Assembly: GCA_038257155.1 (NCBI GenBank)
Contig: JBBSJP010000007.1
Location: 62,001 to 126,000, forward strand
Origin: JANJTY01 sp038257155
GTDB lineage: Bacteria; Pseudomonadota; Gammaproteobacteria; Xanthomonadales; Xanthomonadaceae
Length of the DNA stretch: 64,000 nt
Direction of reading: 5' to 3'
The translations under genes were made by a program, and so were the position numbers. Positions 18,469 to 28,152 of the stretch are shown piece after piece (within the stretch, counting starts at the first letter, position 1; each line of letters begins with the position of its first letter). The notes under the pieces are model-generated. The model was not told the origin of the DNA. It saw only the letters and a program-made list of their open reading frames with translations, and did not search any database.

Positions 18469-20214
18469 ATGCCCGTCTTCCCGTCCCTGCGCCATGCGCT
18501 CCTGGCTGCGCTGCTGCTGGGCGCTGCACCACTGCTTGCTGCGCCCCATCCTGGCGTCGGCGTGGCTAATCCAGCAGTCGACGCACTGTTTGCGACTTGG
18601 GATTCGCCAACATCGCCGGGTTGCGCCCTGGGCGTGTATCGCGACGGGAAAATCATTTATTCGCGCGGCTACGGCATGGCCGATCTGGAGCGTGCGGTAC
18701 CGATCTCGCCCGGCAGCCTGTTCGACCTCGGCTCCACCTCGAAGCAGTTCACTGCGGCCAGCATCGTGCTGCTCGCCCAGCAGGGAAAGCTGTCGCTGGA
18801 CGACGATGTGCGCAAGCACCTGGCGGAGCTGCCCGACTACGGCACGCCGATCACCCTGCGTCAGCTGCTGAACCACACCAGCGGACTGCGCGATTACATC
18901 GGCTTGATGACCCTGCACGGCACGAATATCGATGATGTCACGACGCCGGAGGATGCCCTGGCCATCATCGTGCGCCAGAAGGCGCTCAACTTCGCACCCG
19001 GCAGCGAGCACCTCTACAGCAATACCGGCTATTTCCTGTTGTCGCTGGTGGTTGAGCGGGTCAGCGGCAGCAGCCTGCGCGACTTCGTGCAGACGCAGAT
19101 TCTTGCCCCGCTCGGAATGCAGCAAAGCCACGTGCTTGGCCGATATGACGACGTGGTACCCGGACGCGCGCTGGCCTACGCCGCGCGCGCCGACGGCAGC
19201 CTGCGCGCGGATGTTTCGCGCTGGATGCAGCTCGGCGACGGCGCCGTGTTCTCCAATGTCGAGGAACTGCTGCACTGGGACAACCAGTTCTACACGCCGC
19301 GCGTCGGCGGCGCAGACCTTCTCGAACAGCTGCAGACGCCAGGCAAGCTGGCCGATGGCTCCGCGCTCGATTACGCACTCGGCCTGATCATCCAGGACTA
19401 CCGTGGCCTGCGTAGCGTGCATCATGGCGGGGCCTGGGGCGGCTACCGCGCACAGCTGATCCGCTTCCCTGAGCAACGCTTCTCGGTGGCCCTGCTCTGC
19501 AACCAGGGCGAGATCGAAACGGATCCACTGGTACGCAAGATCGCGGACATCTACCTGGCAGATGCGCTCGAACCTGCGACAGATGAGACCGTGGCATCAG
19601 GGGTAGGCACTGCCGTGCCCGCGCCGCGGGCCGAGGCAGCCAAATCGACAAAGCTGCCCCGCGCCATACTCGCGGCACTGCCCGGCAACTGGCGTGATCC
19701 AGAGACGCGAGCGCTGCGTTCCTTTGAACTGGATGGCAAGACGCTCTACTACGTGCGCGGGCCGTCCCGCTTCGCCATCCGCGCGCGCGCCGACGGCGAC
19801 CTTGAACTGGTCGACGCACCTGCGCAAATCACCGTGAAGCTCGAACCGGCGCAGGCAGATGCACCTCGCCGCATGCGCTGGACGCAGGAAGGTCGCGACC
19901 CCCAGACCCTCGAGCAACTACCCGCAGTCACTCTCACGCCAGCCGGTCTCGCGGCCTTCGCCGGGACCTACCGCAGTGAGGAGATCGACGCCGTTCAGCG
20001 TATCGAAGTCAGCGAGCAGTCCATCACCGTGCATCGACCACGCGCCGAGCCGATTCCATTGAGCCCGATCGCGCCCGACGAATTCGCCACCGGCGCGTTT
20101 GCATTGCGCTTCCAGCGCAATGGCCAAGGCGTCGTCATCGGCTATGAACTGGATGTCGGGCGAATCCGTGGGCTTGGCTTCGAGCGACAAGGTGACGCGC
20201 CCGCCGCGCGCTGA
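18469..20214 (+). CDS. Serine beta-lactamase-fold hydrolase, secreted
   Basis: Class C beta-lactamase/DD-peptidase-fold enzyme (581 aa). A signal peptide spans residues 1-25 (LLAALLLGAAPLLA). The catalytic S-x-x-K is in DLGSTSKQFTAASI, the second motif Y-x-N in LYSNTGYFLL, and the third, replacing KTG, in VHHGGAWGGYRAQL. The last 180 residues form a separate beta-rich domain typical of the large serine hydrolases of this superfamily, which are esterases or peptidases rather than resistance enzymes. Substrate not predictable. Monocistronic and divergent from the SDR gene. Confidence 0.85.
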   Translation: MPVFPSLRHALLAALLLGAAPLLAAPHPGVGVANPAVDALFATWDSPTSPGCALGVYRDGKIIYSRGYGMADLERAVPISPGSLFDLGSTSKQFTAASIVLLAQQGKLSLDDDVRKHLAELPDYGTPITLRQLLNHTSGLRDYIGLMTLHGTNIDDVTTPEDALAIIVRQKALNFAPGSEHLYSNTGYFLLSLVVERVSGSSLRDFVQTQILAPLGMQQSHVLGRYDDVVPGRALAYAARADGSLRADVSRWMQLGDGAVFSNVEELLHWDNQFYTPRVGGADLLEQLQTPGKLADGSALDYALGLIIQDYRGLRSVHHGGAWGGYRAQLIRFPEQRFSVALLCNQGEIETDPLVRKIADIYLADALEPATDETVASGVGTAVPAPRAEAAKSTKLPRAILAALPGNWRDPETRALRSFELDGKTLYYVRGPSRFAIRARADGDLELVDAPAQITVKLEPAQADAPRRMRWTQEGRDPQTLEQLPAVTLTPAGLAAFAGTYRSEEIDAVQRIEVSEQSITVHRPRAEPIPLSPIAPDEFATGAFALRFQRNGQGVVIGYELDVGRIRGLGFERQGDAPAAR

Positions 20215-20304
20215 GGGCGCCGGCCGCGGTTCGAGGGCGCGCGGGCGATTTTCCGTCGCGCCCTGGTCGGACACAGCCTGCCCGCAACACGCTGGCCGGC
20301 CGGG

Positions 20305-21102
20305 TCACGGCAAGGTGTAGGCAACCTTGGTGCCGGTGATCGTCAGCAAACCCTGTGCCTGAAGCTGCTGCAGGACGGCGTCCATCTGCGCGACCGTGAG
20401 TTCCGGCTTGAACCAGGCCATAACCGATGAGCGCAGGGTTTTCACTGTGCCCGGGCGGGCCGCCTTCAGCCCGACGAGGCGCTGCACGATTTCAGCGATC
20501 CGGTCTTTGGGCAGTTGCACCGCATTCGGGGTCAGCTTGGCTTGGTGGTTTGCGACCGGCTTGGCCGGCGACGCTGACTTCGACGCAACTTTTGCCACGC
20601 TCGCCTGCGAGGGCCCGGAATCGCCAGCCACCGATTTGCCGGCCGGCTTGGTGGCGCTTTTTGACGTGGCCTTGCTGGCGGCTTTGGTGGCTGCCTTGCT
20701 TGTCGCCTTGTTGGTTGTCGCTTTCGCGGTAGCAGCCTTTGCGGCGATGGTCGCCACGCGTGTACAGCTCACCCCGTGTTGGGTCATGTGCCTGATCAAT
20801 GGATCAAATCCGGTATCGCGCGACAGCACAATGAAGCTGGCACCCGGATACTCGGTCGTCAGGCGACCCATGTAGTAGGCGATATGAAAATCCAATGCGT
20901 CCTTGCCATTGCCAGCGATCTGGATGTACTCCGCGCGCGCGCCGAATGGCTGCAGGGCACGGGCCAGCGAGAGGTCGACCTTGCTCTGGTGCTCACCGGC
21001 GAACAGCTTGACAAATGTCTCCTCCGATTCAGCCGGAACCAGCGTCCCCAGGGAGGACGGCTGGACGTTCTCGAAATCGACGAGCAGGTAGGTTCTGGAC
21101 AT
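20305..21102 (-). CDS. NYN/PIN-like nuclease domain with Lys/Ala linker and wHTH
   Basis: 265 aa in three parts. Residues 1-125 are an NYN (LabA/DUF88, PIN-like) domain: YLLVDFENVQP, NGKDALDFHIAYYMG and VLSRDTGFDPLI supply the acidic metal-binding positions of an RNase fold. About 125-200 is a low-complexity linker of K/A/T/S repeats like histone H1 or TolA tails, probably nucleic-acid binding. About 205-265 looks like a winged helix (TVKTLRSSVMAWF... QLQAQGLLTITGTKVAYTL). It is probably an RNA- or DNA-associated nuclease; target unknown. ATG at 21102. Confidence 0.8.
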   Translation of the reverse strand: MSRTYLLVDFENVQPSSLGTLVPAESEETFVKLFAGEHQSKVDLSLARALQPFGARAEYIQIAGNGKDALDFHIAYYMGRLTTEYPGASFIVLSRDTGFDPLIRHMTQHGVSCTRVATIAAKAATAKATTNKATSKAATKAASKATSKSATKPAGKSVAGDSGPSQASVAKVASKSASPAKPVANHQAKLTPNAVQLPKDRIAEIVQRLVGLKAARPGTVKTLRSSVMAWFKPELTVAQMDAVLQQLQAQGLLTITGTKVAYTLP

Positions 21103-21379
21103 GGCGATTATTACTTTGTCACGGGAAAGTGCCGAGTGTGACTGCAGGGAGGAGGGACGCCAACTGGCGATGACCCGATCAGGCAGCTGTACTCAGTTGG
21201 TCCGGCGCGCCCGGCCAGTCGATGTGCTCCAGCACTCTGGCTCGCTGTGCCAGGTGGACACGCGCGCCGCGTGGGTGGCGCGGATGCGTCCGCACGTGAT
21301 CCAGGTCATGGCGTGATCCCGGCGACCGGGGAAGGATTCGTGCTCCGACGTCTACTTCTCGTCAGCTGGGAGAGCCTGA

Positions 21380-21559
21380 ATGATCATCACGATGGAACGC
21401 GACAAGACCATTGATCGTCTAGCGGTGCTGCGCAGCACGCTGACAAACCCGCTCCCGTTCGTCGAAGGTATTCCCAGCAGCTTTTTCGCTGACTACTTCG
21501 GGTCTATCGAGCGCCTCGTCCTTCGCGCCATCGCCGATTCGGATGCCGCCGATGCATGA
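21380..21559 (+). CDS. Possible 59-aa protein overlapping ubiD
   Basis: A small frame from the ATG at 21380 (MIITMERDKTIDRLAVLRST) ending DSDAADA at 21559, overlapping the ubiD start by 8 bp. An AG-rich GGGAGAG lies 8-9 bp before the ATG. The product is soluble, with an acidic C-terminus. I do not recognise it. The overlap suggests translational coupling with ubiD, but no homology is asserted. The 277 bp before it (21103-21379) hold nothing recognisable. Confidence 0.45.
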   Translation: MIITMERDKTIDRLAVLRSTLTNPLPFVEGIPSSFFADYFGSIERLVLRAIADSDAADA

Positions 21560-23021
21560 CCTGCGAAGCTTCCTCGAGCGCCTGCGTGCACGCGGGGATT
21601 TGATGGATGTCCATGCACCGGTGGACCCCGCGCTGGAGGCGACGGCACTCTCACTCTCCGCGCTGAGGGCGAACGGACCGGCGTTGCTGATGCACCAGCC
21701 CGTTGGGGGTGGGCATCCCATGCTGGGCAATCTCTTTGGCAACCGGCGCAGGATCGAACTCGCCCTCGGCAGCCGTCCGCTTGGCTCGCTGCGCGAGCTG
21801 GGACGGCTACTCGCCTCGATCCGGGAGCCGCGCTGGCCGGGATCGCTCAAGGCCGCGCTGGCGCAGTGGCCCGAGCTCGCCCAACTTGCCCACGTGGCGC
21901 CCAGTGAGGTCCATGAAGCCGCATTCAACGACGAGGTGGTCGAGGGCGAGGACATCGACCTCGGGCGCCTGCCCATTCAGACCTGCTGGCCGGGGGACGC
22001 TGGACCGCTGATCACCTTCGGTCTCGTGGTCACCCGTGGGCCGAACAAGCGGCGCGAAAACGTCGCGATCTACCGCCAGCAGCTGATCGGCCCGCGTCGG
22101 GTGATCATGCGCTGGCTCGCGCACCGTGGCGGGGCGCTCGACTACCAGGACCATCTGCGTGCTTGTCCTGACCAGCCCTTCCCGATCGTGGTGGCTATCG
22201 GGGTGGACCCGGCAACCGCGCTCGCAGCGGTCGCGCCGATTCCTGACACGCTGTCGGAATTCGAGTTCGCCGGCCTGCTGCGCGGCAGCCGATCCCGGGT
22301 GTGGCGCAGCACGCTGACCGGCCTGCATGCGCCAGCCGGTGCCGAGATCGTCATGGAGGGCTTCATTCATCCCGGCGACACCGCCCTTGAGGGGCCGTTC
22401 GGCGACCACACCGGGCATACCAATGCCCAAGGCACCTACCCCGTGCTCACCATCGAGCGGCTCAGGCTTCGGCGCGGCGCTTTGTATCACAGCAGCTACA
22501 TGGGACGGCCGCCCTGGGACGAGCCGTCGGTGCTGGCCGAGGCCCTCAACGACATCTTCGTGCCGCTGTTGCAGAAGGTGTTTCCGGAAATCGTCGACTT
22601 CTACCTGCCGCCCGCCGCATGCAGCTACCGAATCGCCCTGGTATCGATCCGCAAGCAGTACCCCGGCCACGCTCGGCGGATCATGCTGGGCATCTGGAGC
22701 TACCTGCGCCAGTTCACCTACACCAAGGCGGTCGCGGTGTTCGACGAGGACATCGACTTGCGCAACGGTCATGACGTGCTCTGGGCACTGTCCACGCGGG
22801 TCGATCCGGGTCGCGACACCCTGGTGATGGATCGCACGCCCGTCGATGTTCTCGATTTCTCCAGCCCTGAGCCCAACCTCGGCGGGAAAATCGGCATTGA
22901 CGCCACCCGCAAGACCCGCGAGGAAACCAGTCGCGCCTGGAGCCCGGTGCTTCAGCCCGATCCCGGCGTGCAGGCGCGCATGGATGCGCTTTATCACTCG
23001 CTTCGCGACCCCAAGCACTGA
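21552..23021 (+). CDS. ubiD: UbiD-family decarboxylase
   Basis: prFMN-dependent decarboxylase of the UbiD family, which removes the carboxyl group from 4-hydroxy-3-polyprenylbenzoate in ubiquinone synthesis. 489 aa, the size of E. coli UbiD (497). Conserved stretches: RENVAIYRQQLIGPRR, IMRWLAHRGGALDYQDHL, FGDHTGHTNAQGTYPV and LNDIFVPLLQKVFPEIVDFY. The ATG at 21552 is chosen; an in-frame ATG at 21543 is equally possible. Other UbiD-family members act on unrelated aromatic acids, but this sequence follows the ubiquinone type. No ubiX is in the window. Confidence 0.85.
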   Translation: MHDLRSFLERLRARGDLMDVHAPVDPALEATALSLSALRANGPALLMHQPVGGGHPMLGNLFGNRRRIELALGSRPLGSLRELGRLLASIREPRWPGSLKAALAQWPELAQLAHVAPSEVHEAAFNDEVVEGEDIDLGRLPIQTCWPGDAGPLITFGLVVTRGPNKRRENVAIYRQQLIGPRRVIMRWLAHRGGALDYQDHLRACPDQPFPIVVAIGVDPATALAAVAPIPDTLSEFEFAGLLRGSRSRVWRSTLTGLHAPAGAEIVMEGFIHPGDTALEGPFGDHTGHTNAQGTYPVLTIERLRLRRGALYHSSYMGRPPWDEPSVLAEALNDIFVPLLQKVFPEIVDFYLPPAACSYRIALVSIRKQYPGHARRIMLGIWSYLRQFTYTKAVAVFDEDIDLRNGHDVLWALSTRVDPGRDTLVMDRTPVDVLDFSSPEPNLGGKIGIDATRKTREETSRAWSPVLQPDPGVQARMDALYHSLRDPKH

Positions 23022-23152
23022 CAGGAGCAGAACGCGATCATGGCCCGGCAGATCCACGAAAGCCTGTCTTTACGCAGCCGGATTAGTGTCTCGGCCACCT
23101 GTGCCCAACGGGCTGAATTTCTGCTCTGGATGCCTTCTGGAGATGTAATCCG

Positions 23153-24766
23153 TTGACTCAGGCGATCGGCTCCGACGTACTTGTTGTGGGTGGTGGCCTG
23201 GCCGGCATCGTTGCGGCCCTGGAGGCGCTGCGCGCCGGGCTGTCGGTGACCTTGGTCGAGCGTGACACGGCGCAGCGCAGTGGCGGGCTGGCGCGCTGGG
23301 CGTTTGGCGGCATGGCGCTGGTTGGTACGCCGCTGCAGGCGCGCCTGAAGATTCCCGACACGCCGGAAGTCGCGCTGCGCGACTGGCTGCGTTTCGGTGA
23401 ACTCGATGCGGCGGACCGCTGGTCGCTGGCCTGGGCGCGGCATTACGTCGAACGTTCGCGGCCGGAGGTTTACGACTGGCTGCTGGGCGAGGGTCTGCGC
23501 TTCCTGCCGGCGGTGAACTGGGTCGAGCGCGGTCGCTTCGGTGAGGGCAACTCGCTACCGCGCTACCACATCGTGTGGGGCACGGCGCGAGAGCTGGTGC
23601 TGCGCCTTTCCCAGGCCCTGCTGCGCGCCGATCCGGGCGGCCGCCTGCGCCTGCTCTACCGGCACCGCGTCACTGCGCTGCAACGCGACAACGGCCGCGT
23701 CTGCGCCGCGCTGGTGCTTGACGAGGCCCGTGGCACCGAGCTGCGTCTGCGGGCCGACGCGGTGCTGTTGGCAATGGGCGGGATCAACGGCAGTCACGCA
23801 CAGTGCCGCGCCAACTGGCCAAAGGGTCGACCGATGCCGGCCATGATGCTCAACGGCGCGCATCCTTTCGCCGACGGCAAGCTGCACCAGTGGGTCGCGC
23901 AGTCGCTTGGCGGCCAGATCATCAACCCGGGCGAGATGTGGAACTACGCTGCTGGCTTTGCGCATCCCTTCCCGCATTTCGAGTGCCACGGGCTGTCCAC
24001 CATTCCCTGCAAGTCGGCGCTGTGGCTGAATCACCGCGGCGAGCGCATTGGCCCCGAGCCGCTGGTCACCGGATTCGACACCCATTGGCTGTGCCAGCGC
24101 GTCGCCGAGCAGGAAAAACCCTGGACCTGGCAGCTGCTCAACTGGCGCATTGCCGCCCGCGAGTTCGCCATCTCCGGCGCCGAGCACAACCCGCGCATCC
24201 GCGACCGCCAGTTCCGCCACCTGCTGTGGGAGACCCTGTTCGGCAACCACCGGCTGGCGCGACAGATGCAGCGCGAGAGCGACGATTTCCTGGTCGACGA
24301 TAGCCTGACCGGGCTTGCCGCAAAGATGAACGCACTGACCTGCGCACAGCACATCGAAGCGCAGCGCCTGCAGGCGACGGTGGATGCCTTCGACGCGCAG
24401 TTCGCCGGCGGCAACGCGCTGCACAACGACGACCAGATCCGTCGCATCCTGCACGCCCGGCAGTGGCGGCCCGATCGTCTGCGCATCTGCGCACCTGCGC
24501 CGCTGCAGAAGCCCGGCGCCGGGCCGTGGATCGCGATCCGCATGCAGCTGATCACACGCAAGAGTCTGGGCGGGCTGCGTACCGACCTCGGCAGCCGGGT
24601 GCTGGATGCCACCGACACGCCGATCGCGGGTCTGTACTGCGTCGGTGAAGCCGCCGGTTTCGGCGGCGGTGGCGCGCACGGCAAGCGTTCACTGGAGGGC
24701 ACTTTCTTGCCCGGCTGCATCCTTACCGCGCGTGCCGCGATCAGGGCGCTGCGTGGCGCCGCCTGA
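23153..24766 (+). CDS. FAD-dependent dehydrogenase (fumarate reductase/KstD-like)
   Basis: Flavoprotein of the FAD-binding dehydrogenase group related to 3-ketosteroid dehydrogenase and the fumarate reductase flavoprotein. The N-terminal dinucleotide fold is DVLVVGGGLAGIVAALEA, followed by a Ser/Gly-rich FAD phosphate site (AQRSGGLARWAFGG). The C-terminus closes the FAD site (GLYCVGEAAGFGGGGAHGKR). 537 aa from a TTG at 23153. Substrate unknown; soluble, no signal peptide. It leads a same-strand run with an ABC exporter, an FMN dehydrogenase and a ThDP enzyme. Confidence 0.8.
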   Translation: MTQAIGSDVLVVGGGLAGIVAALEALRAGLSVTLVERDTAQRSGGLARWAFGGMALVGTPLQARLKIPDTPEVALRDWLRFGELDAADRWSLAWARHYVERSRPEVYDWLLGEGLRFLPAVNWVERGRFGEGNSLPRYHIVWGTARELVLRLSQALLRADPGGRLRLLYRHRVTALQRDNGRVCAALVLDEARGTELRLRADAVLLAMGGINGSHAQCRANWPKGRPMPAMMLNGAHPFADGKLHQWVAQSLGGQIINPGEMWNYAAGFAHPFPHFECHGLSTIPCKSALWLNHRGERIGPEPLVTGFDTHWLCQRVAEQEKPWTWQLLNWRIAAREFAISGAEHNPRIRDRQFRHLLWETLFGNHRLARQMQRESDDFLVDDSLTGLAAKMNALTCAQHIEAQRLQATVDAFDAQFAGGNALHNDDQIRRILHARQWRPDRLRICAPAPLQKPGAGPWIAIRMQLITRKSLGGLRTDLGSRVLDATDTPIAGLYCVGEAAGFGGGGAHGKRSLEGTFLPGCILTARAAIRALRGAA

Positions 24767-24833
24767 GGCCTGCAGCAAGCACGCGCCTTCGCAAGGATTG
24801 CGCGCTGCTGTCCCAGCGTGCACGCTCCGCCCG

Positions 24834-25676
24834 ATGATTCACATTGACTCGGTACGCAAACAGTTCGGCGACACCCTGGCGCTCGACGGCCTTTCGCTGC
24901 AGGTCAGGCCGGGCGAAGTTTTTGGCCTGCTCGGCCCGAACGGCGCCGGCAAGTCGACCACGATGGCCCTGCTCACCGGCCTGCTGGCCCCCGACGCCGG
25001 CCAGGTCTCGGTGCTGGGCGGCGATCCGGCCGAGCCCGCGCGACGTGCGCGCATCGGCCTGGCGCCGCAGGCACTCGCGCTGTACAGCGCACTGAGCGGG
25101 CGCGAAAACCTGGCCTTCTTTGCGCGCCTTTACGGACTGCGCGGCGCACGGCTGGAGCAGCGCGTCGACTTTGCGCTGGATTTCGTGCGCCTGGGTGAGC
25201 GTCAGCACGACCGTGCCGGCGCCTACTCCGGCGGCATGCAGCGGCGCCTGAATCTGGCCGCGGCGATCGTGCACGATCCGGAGCTGGTGCTGCTCGACGA
25301 GCCCACCGCCGGCGTTGACCCGCAGTCGCGCAACGCCCTGTTCGACAGCGTGCTGGCGCTCAAGGCGCAGGGCCGGACGGTGGTTTACACCACGCACTAC
25401 ATGGAGGAGGTCGAGCGTCTCTGTGACCGTGTGGCGATCATCGACCGCGGTCGCGTACTGGCGGTGGACACGGTGGCGGGCCTGCTGCGCGAACATGGCG
25501 GCGCGCCGCGACTGGTGGTTGAGCGCAACGGCGGCTGCGAGCGGATCGAGACCGACGATCCGCTGGCCGAGCTCAACCGTATTGCCAGCGCCGGTCCGGT
25601 CGATTCATTCCAGGTCGAACGGCCGCGCCTGGAGCAGGTGTTCCTGCACCTTACCGGTCGCCGCCTGAGGGATTGA
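24834..25676 (+). CDS. ABC transporter ATP-binding protein
   Basis: ATPase of an ABC-2 type exporter (280 aa). Walker A GPNGAGKST at 34-42, signature YSGGMQRRLNLAAAI, Walker B LVLLDEPTAGVDP, and H-loop YTTHYMEEVE. It resembles CcmA/NatA-like drug or small-molecule exporters. The start is the ATG at 24834 (MIHIDSVRKQFGDTLAL), 67 bp after the preceding stop. The stop overlaps a TTG of the permease frame, so the two are coupled. Confidence 0.92.
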   Translation: MIHIDSVRKQFGDTLALDGLSLQVRPGEVFGLLGPNGAGKSTTMALLTGLLAPDAGQVSVLGGDPAEPARRARIGLAPQALALYSALSGRENLAFFARLYGLRGARLEQRVDFALDFVRLGERQHDRAGAYSGGMQRRLNLAAAIVHDPELVLLDEPTAGVDPQSRNALFDSVLALKAQGRTVVYTTHYMEEVERLCDRVAIIDRGRVLAVDTVAGLLREHGGAPRLVVERNGGCERIETDDPLAELNRIASAGPVDSFQVERPRLEQVFLHLTGRRLRD

Positions 25677-25678
25677 CG

Positions 25679-26950
25679 ATGCACGCACTGCTTGCCCTGG
25701 CCGCCAAGGATCTGCGCCTGCTGCTGCGCAACCGCGGCGCGCTGTTTTTTACCGTGGCCTTTCCGCTGCTGATCGCGATCTTCTTTGGCCTGGCCTTTGG
25801 CGGCGATGCCGGCAGCAGCCGGCCTGGCGTTGCGCTGGTGGTGGCGGACCAGCACCCGGCCACCGAGCGCTTTGCGCAATCGCTGCTGGCGCTCGACACG
25901 CTCGCGGTCGAGCGCAGCGATGCCGCCAGCGCTGAGCGACTGGTGCGTCAGGGAAAGCGCAGCGCGGCGATCGTGCTGCCGCCGGGCTTCGGCGAGCGCA
26001 GTGCACGCGGCTTTGGCGCCGAGCCCGCGCGGGTTGAACTCTGGCTAGACCCCAGCCGGCGCGCCGAGCGCGCCATGATCGAAGGCATGCTGCTGAAGCT
26101 GGGTGGCGAAGCGCTGTTCGCGCGCATCAGCGATCCCGCCGAGCGGCAGTCCTGGCTCAGCGCCGCACGCGCCGATCTCGATGCGGTTTCGCCGGAGTCG
26201 CGGCCGCGATTCGCCGAGTTCTACACCGCGCTGGACGCCATGATGGCAACGCCCGAGGCCAGTGGTGAGAACGCCAGCGGCGCCGGCGATGGGCCAGGCT
26301 TAATGCCGCTGCAGGTCGAGGCGCGCGATATCGCCGTGACCCGCCAGGGGCCGCGCAATGGTTTTGCGATCAGCTTCACCCAGGGCATGTTCTGGGCCCT
26401 GCTGGGAGCGCTGATGAGCTTCGTCACCGCGCTGGTGCTGGAGCGCAGCGAGGGCACCTGGGATCGGCTGCGCTGCGCGCCGCTGTCGGCCGGCGCCCTG
26501 CTGCTGGGCAAGGCGCTGGCCTGTTTCGTGGTGATGCTGGTCTCGCTGTCGCTGATCGCCCTGGTTGGCGCTCTGGTGTTCGGTGTGGTGCCGCATTCAC
26601 CCGGCCTGCTGCTGCTTGGCTTTGTCGCCTCCGCGATCGCCTTCACCGGCCTGATGATGTTGCTCGCCAGCCTTGCCCGCAGCGTGCAGTCGGCCAGCGG
26701 CGTGGCCTCGGCGGTGATGCTGCCGATGGCCATGGCCGGCGGCGCGATGATCCCGCTGTTCATCATGCCGCCCTGGATGCTGCAGCTTTCCAACCTGAGC
26801 CCGGTGAAGTGGGCAGTGCTCGGCTTCGAAGGCGCGATATGGCGCGGGTTTTCATTGGCCGAAATGCTGCCCGCGCTCGGCATCCTGCTGGCGACCGGTC
26901 TGGCCTGCGGCGCGCTGGGAGCCTGGCGGATTACCCGGCGGCCCTTGTGA
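25679..26950 (+). CDS. ABC-2 type transporter permease
   Basis: Membrane partner of the preceding ATPase (423 aa): one N-terminal helix (LLALAAKDLRLLLRNRGALFFTV region), a large extracytoplasmic domain of about 200 residues, then five or six C-terminal helices. This is the layout of the YhiH/NatB-type ABC-2 permeases. ATG at 25679, 2 bp after the ATPase stop; a TTG at 25673 is an alternative. Exported substrate unknown; the neighbouring oxidoreductases suggest a small organic molecule, which is inference only. Confidence 0.88.
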   Translation: MHALLALAAKDLRLLLRNRGALFFTVAFPLLIAIFFGLAFGGDAGSSRPGVALVVADQHPATERFAQSLLALDTLAVERSDAASAERLVRQGKRSAAIVLPPGFGERSARGFGAEPARVELWLDPSRRAERAMIEGMLLKLGGEALFARISDPAERQSWLSAARADLDAVSPESRPRFAEFYTALDAMMATPEASGENASGAGDGPGLMPLQVEARDIAVTRQGPRNGFAISFTQGMFWALLGALMSFVTALVLERSEGTWDRLRCAPLSAGALLLGKALACFVVMLVSLSLIALVGALVFGVVPHSPGLLLLGFVASAIAFTGLMMLLASLARSVQSASGVASAVMLPMAMAGGAMIPLFIMPPWMLQLSNLSPVKWAVLGFEGAIWRGFSLAEMLPALGILLATGLACGALGAWRITRRPL

Positions 26951-26975
26951 GCCGGGCAGCCACTCCAGCGCACGC

Positions 26976-28127
26976 ATGATCCGGTCCTGCCCCGCCAGCG
27001 CTGACGACTACCGCGAACTGGCCCGCCGCCGGCTGCCGCGTTTTTTGTTCGATTACGTTGACGGCGGCGCCGGCGCCGAGCAGACCCTGGCCGCAAATCT
27101 GGCCGACTGGGCCAGGCTGCGCCTGCGCCAGCGCGTGCTGGTCGATGTCGAGGGCGTCGATACCTGCACTCGCCTGTCCGGCGAGGACTGCGCGCTGCCG
27201 CTGGCGCTGGCCCCGATCGGGCTGGCTGGCATGATGGCGAGGCGCGGCGAGGCGCAGGCGGCGCGCGCCGCGCAGGCCGCCGGCGTGCCGTTCATCCTGT
27301 CGACCGTCGCGATCTGCAGTCTCGACGAAGTCAATGCCGCGCGCGATGCGCCGTGCTGGTTCCAGCTCTACATGCTGCGTGATCGCGGCGTCGTTGCGGC
27401 GTTGCTGGAGCGGGCGTGGGCCAGCGGCTGCCGCAGCCTGGTTTTCACCGTCGACCTGCCCCTGCCCGGCCTGCGCCATCGCGATACCCGCAACGGCCTG
27501 GCCCTGCCGGGGCTGCGTCCGAAGCTGCTCAAGCTTGGCCAACTGCTGGCGCGGCCGGGCTGGATCGGCGACGTCGCGCTGCACGGCAGGCCGCTGCTGT
27601 TCGGCAACCTGCATCGGCACGTGCCCGCCGCGCGCAATCTCGACGCCTTCCGCCACTGGGTCGACGCCCAGTTCGACCCACGCGTGAGCTGGGCCGATAT
27701 CGACTGGCTGCGTGCCCGCTGGCCGGGTCGGCTGCTGCTCAAGGGCATCCTTGATGTCAATGACGCGAAGCTGGCGGTGCAGGCCGGCGCCGACGGCCTG
27801 GTGGTGTCAAACCATGGTGGTCGCCAGTTGGACGGCGCGGCGTCCTCGGCAAGCCGGCTGCCGGCCATTGCGAGGGCTGTCGGCGAGCGCGTTGAGGTGC
27901 TGGTCGACGGCGGCCTGCGCAGCGGCATCGACCTGTTTCGCGCCCTGGCGCTGGGCGCGCGCGGGGCGCTGATCGGCAGGCCCTGGGTCTACGCCCTGGC
28001 CGGTGCTGGCGAGCGCGGACTGCGCAACATGCTGCACACCTGGCAGCGCGAACTGCGTGTCAGCGTGGCGCTGACCGGCGTCACCCGCATCGGCGACATC
28101 GGCCCGCAGCACCTGGACCACGCCTGA
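26976..28127 (+). CDS. FMN-dependent alpha-hydroxy acid dehydrogenase
   Basis: Member of the glycolate oxidase/L-lactate dehydrogenase/mandelate dehydrogenase family (383 aa). FMN and catalytic positions are visible: FLFDYVDGGAGAE near the N-terminus, the catalytic His in LVVSNHGGRQLDGA, and the C-terminal phosphate site EVLVDGGLRSGIDLFRALALGA. Oxidises a 2-hydroxy acid to the 2-keto acid. The ThDP-dependent decarboxylase-like gene starts 25 bp later. The pairing is formally that of MdlB (mandelate dehydrogenase) with MdlC (benzoylformate decarboxylase), so an aromatic hydroxy acid is a reasonable guess, but L-lactate or another substrate cannot be excluded. Confidence 0.85.
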   Translation: MIRSCPASADDYRELARRRLPRFLFDYVDGGAGAEQTLAANLADWARLRLRQRVLVDVEGVDTCTRLSGEDCALPLALAPIGLAGMMARRGEAQAARAAQAAGVPFILSTVAICSLDEVNAARDAPCWFQLYMLRDRGVVAALLERAWASGCRSLVFTVDLPLPGLRHRDTRNGLALPGLRPKLLKLGQLLARPGWIGDVALHGRPLLFGNLHRHVPAARNLDAFRHWVDAQFDPRVSWADIDWLRARWPGRLLLKGILDVNDAKLAVQAGADGLVVSNHGGRQLDGAASSASRLPAIARAVGERVEVLVDGGLRSGIDLFRALALGARGALIGRPWVYALAGAGERGLRNMLHTWQRELRVSVALTGVTRIGDIGPQHLDHA

Positions 28128-28152
28128 ATTCAGGCTTCAGCGAGAGACCCCC

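Noticed and set aside
23040..23156. 38-codon frame between ubiD and the FAD dehydrogenase
   Set aside because: No ribosome binding site or recognisable sequence; it overlaps the TTG start of the next gene by chance.
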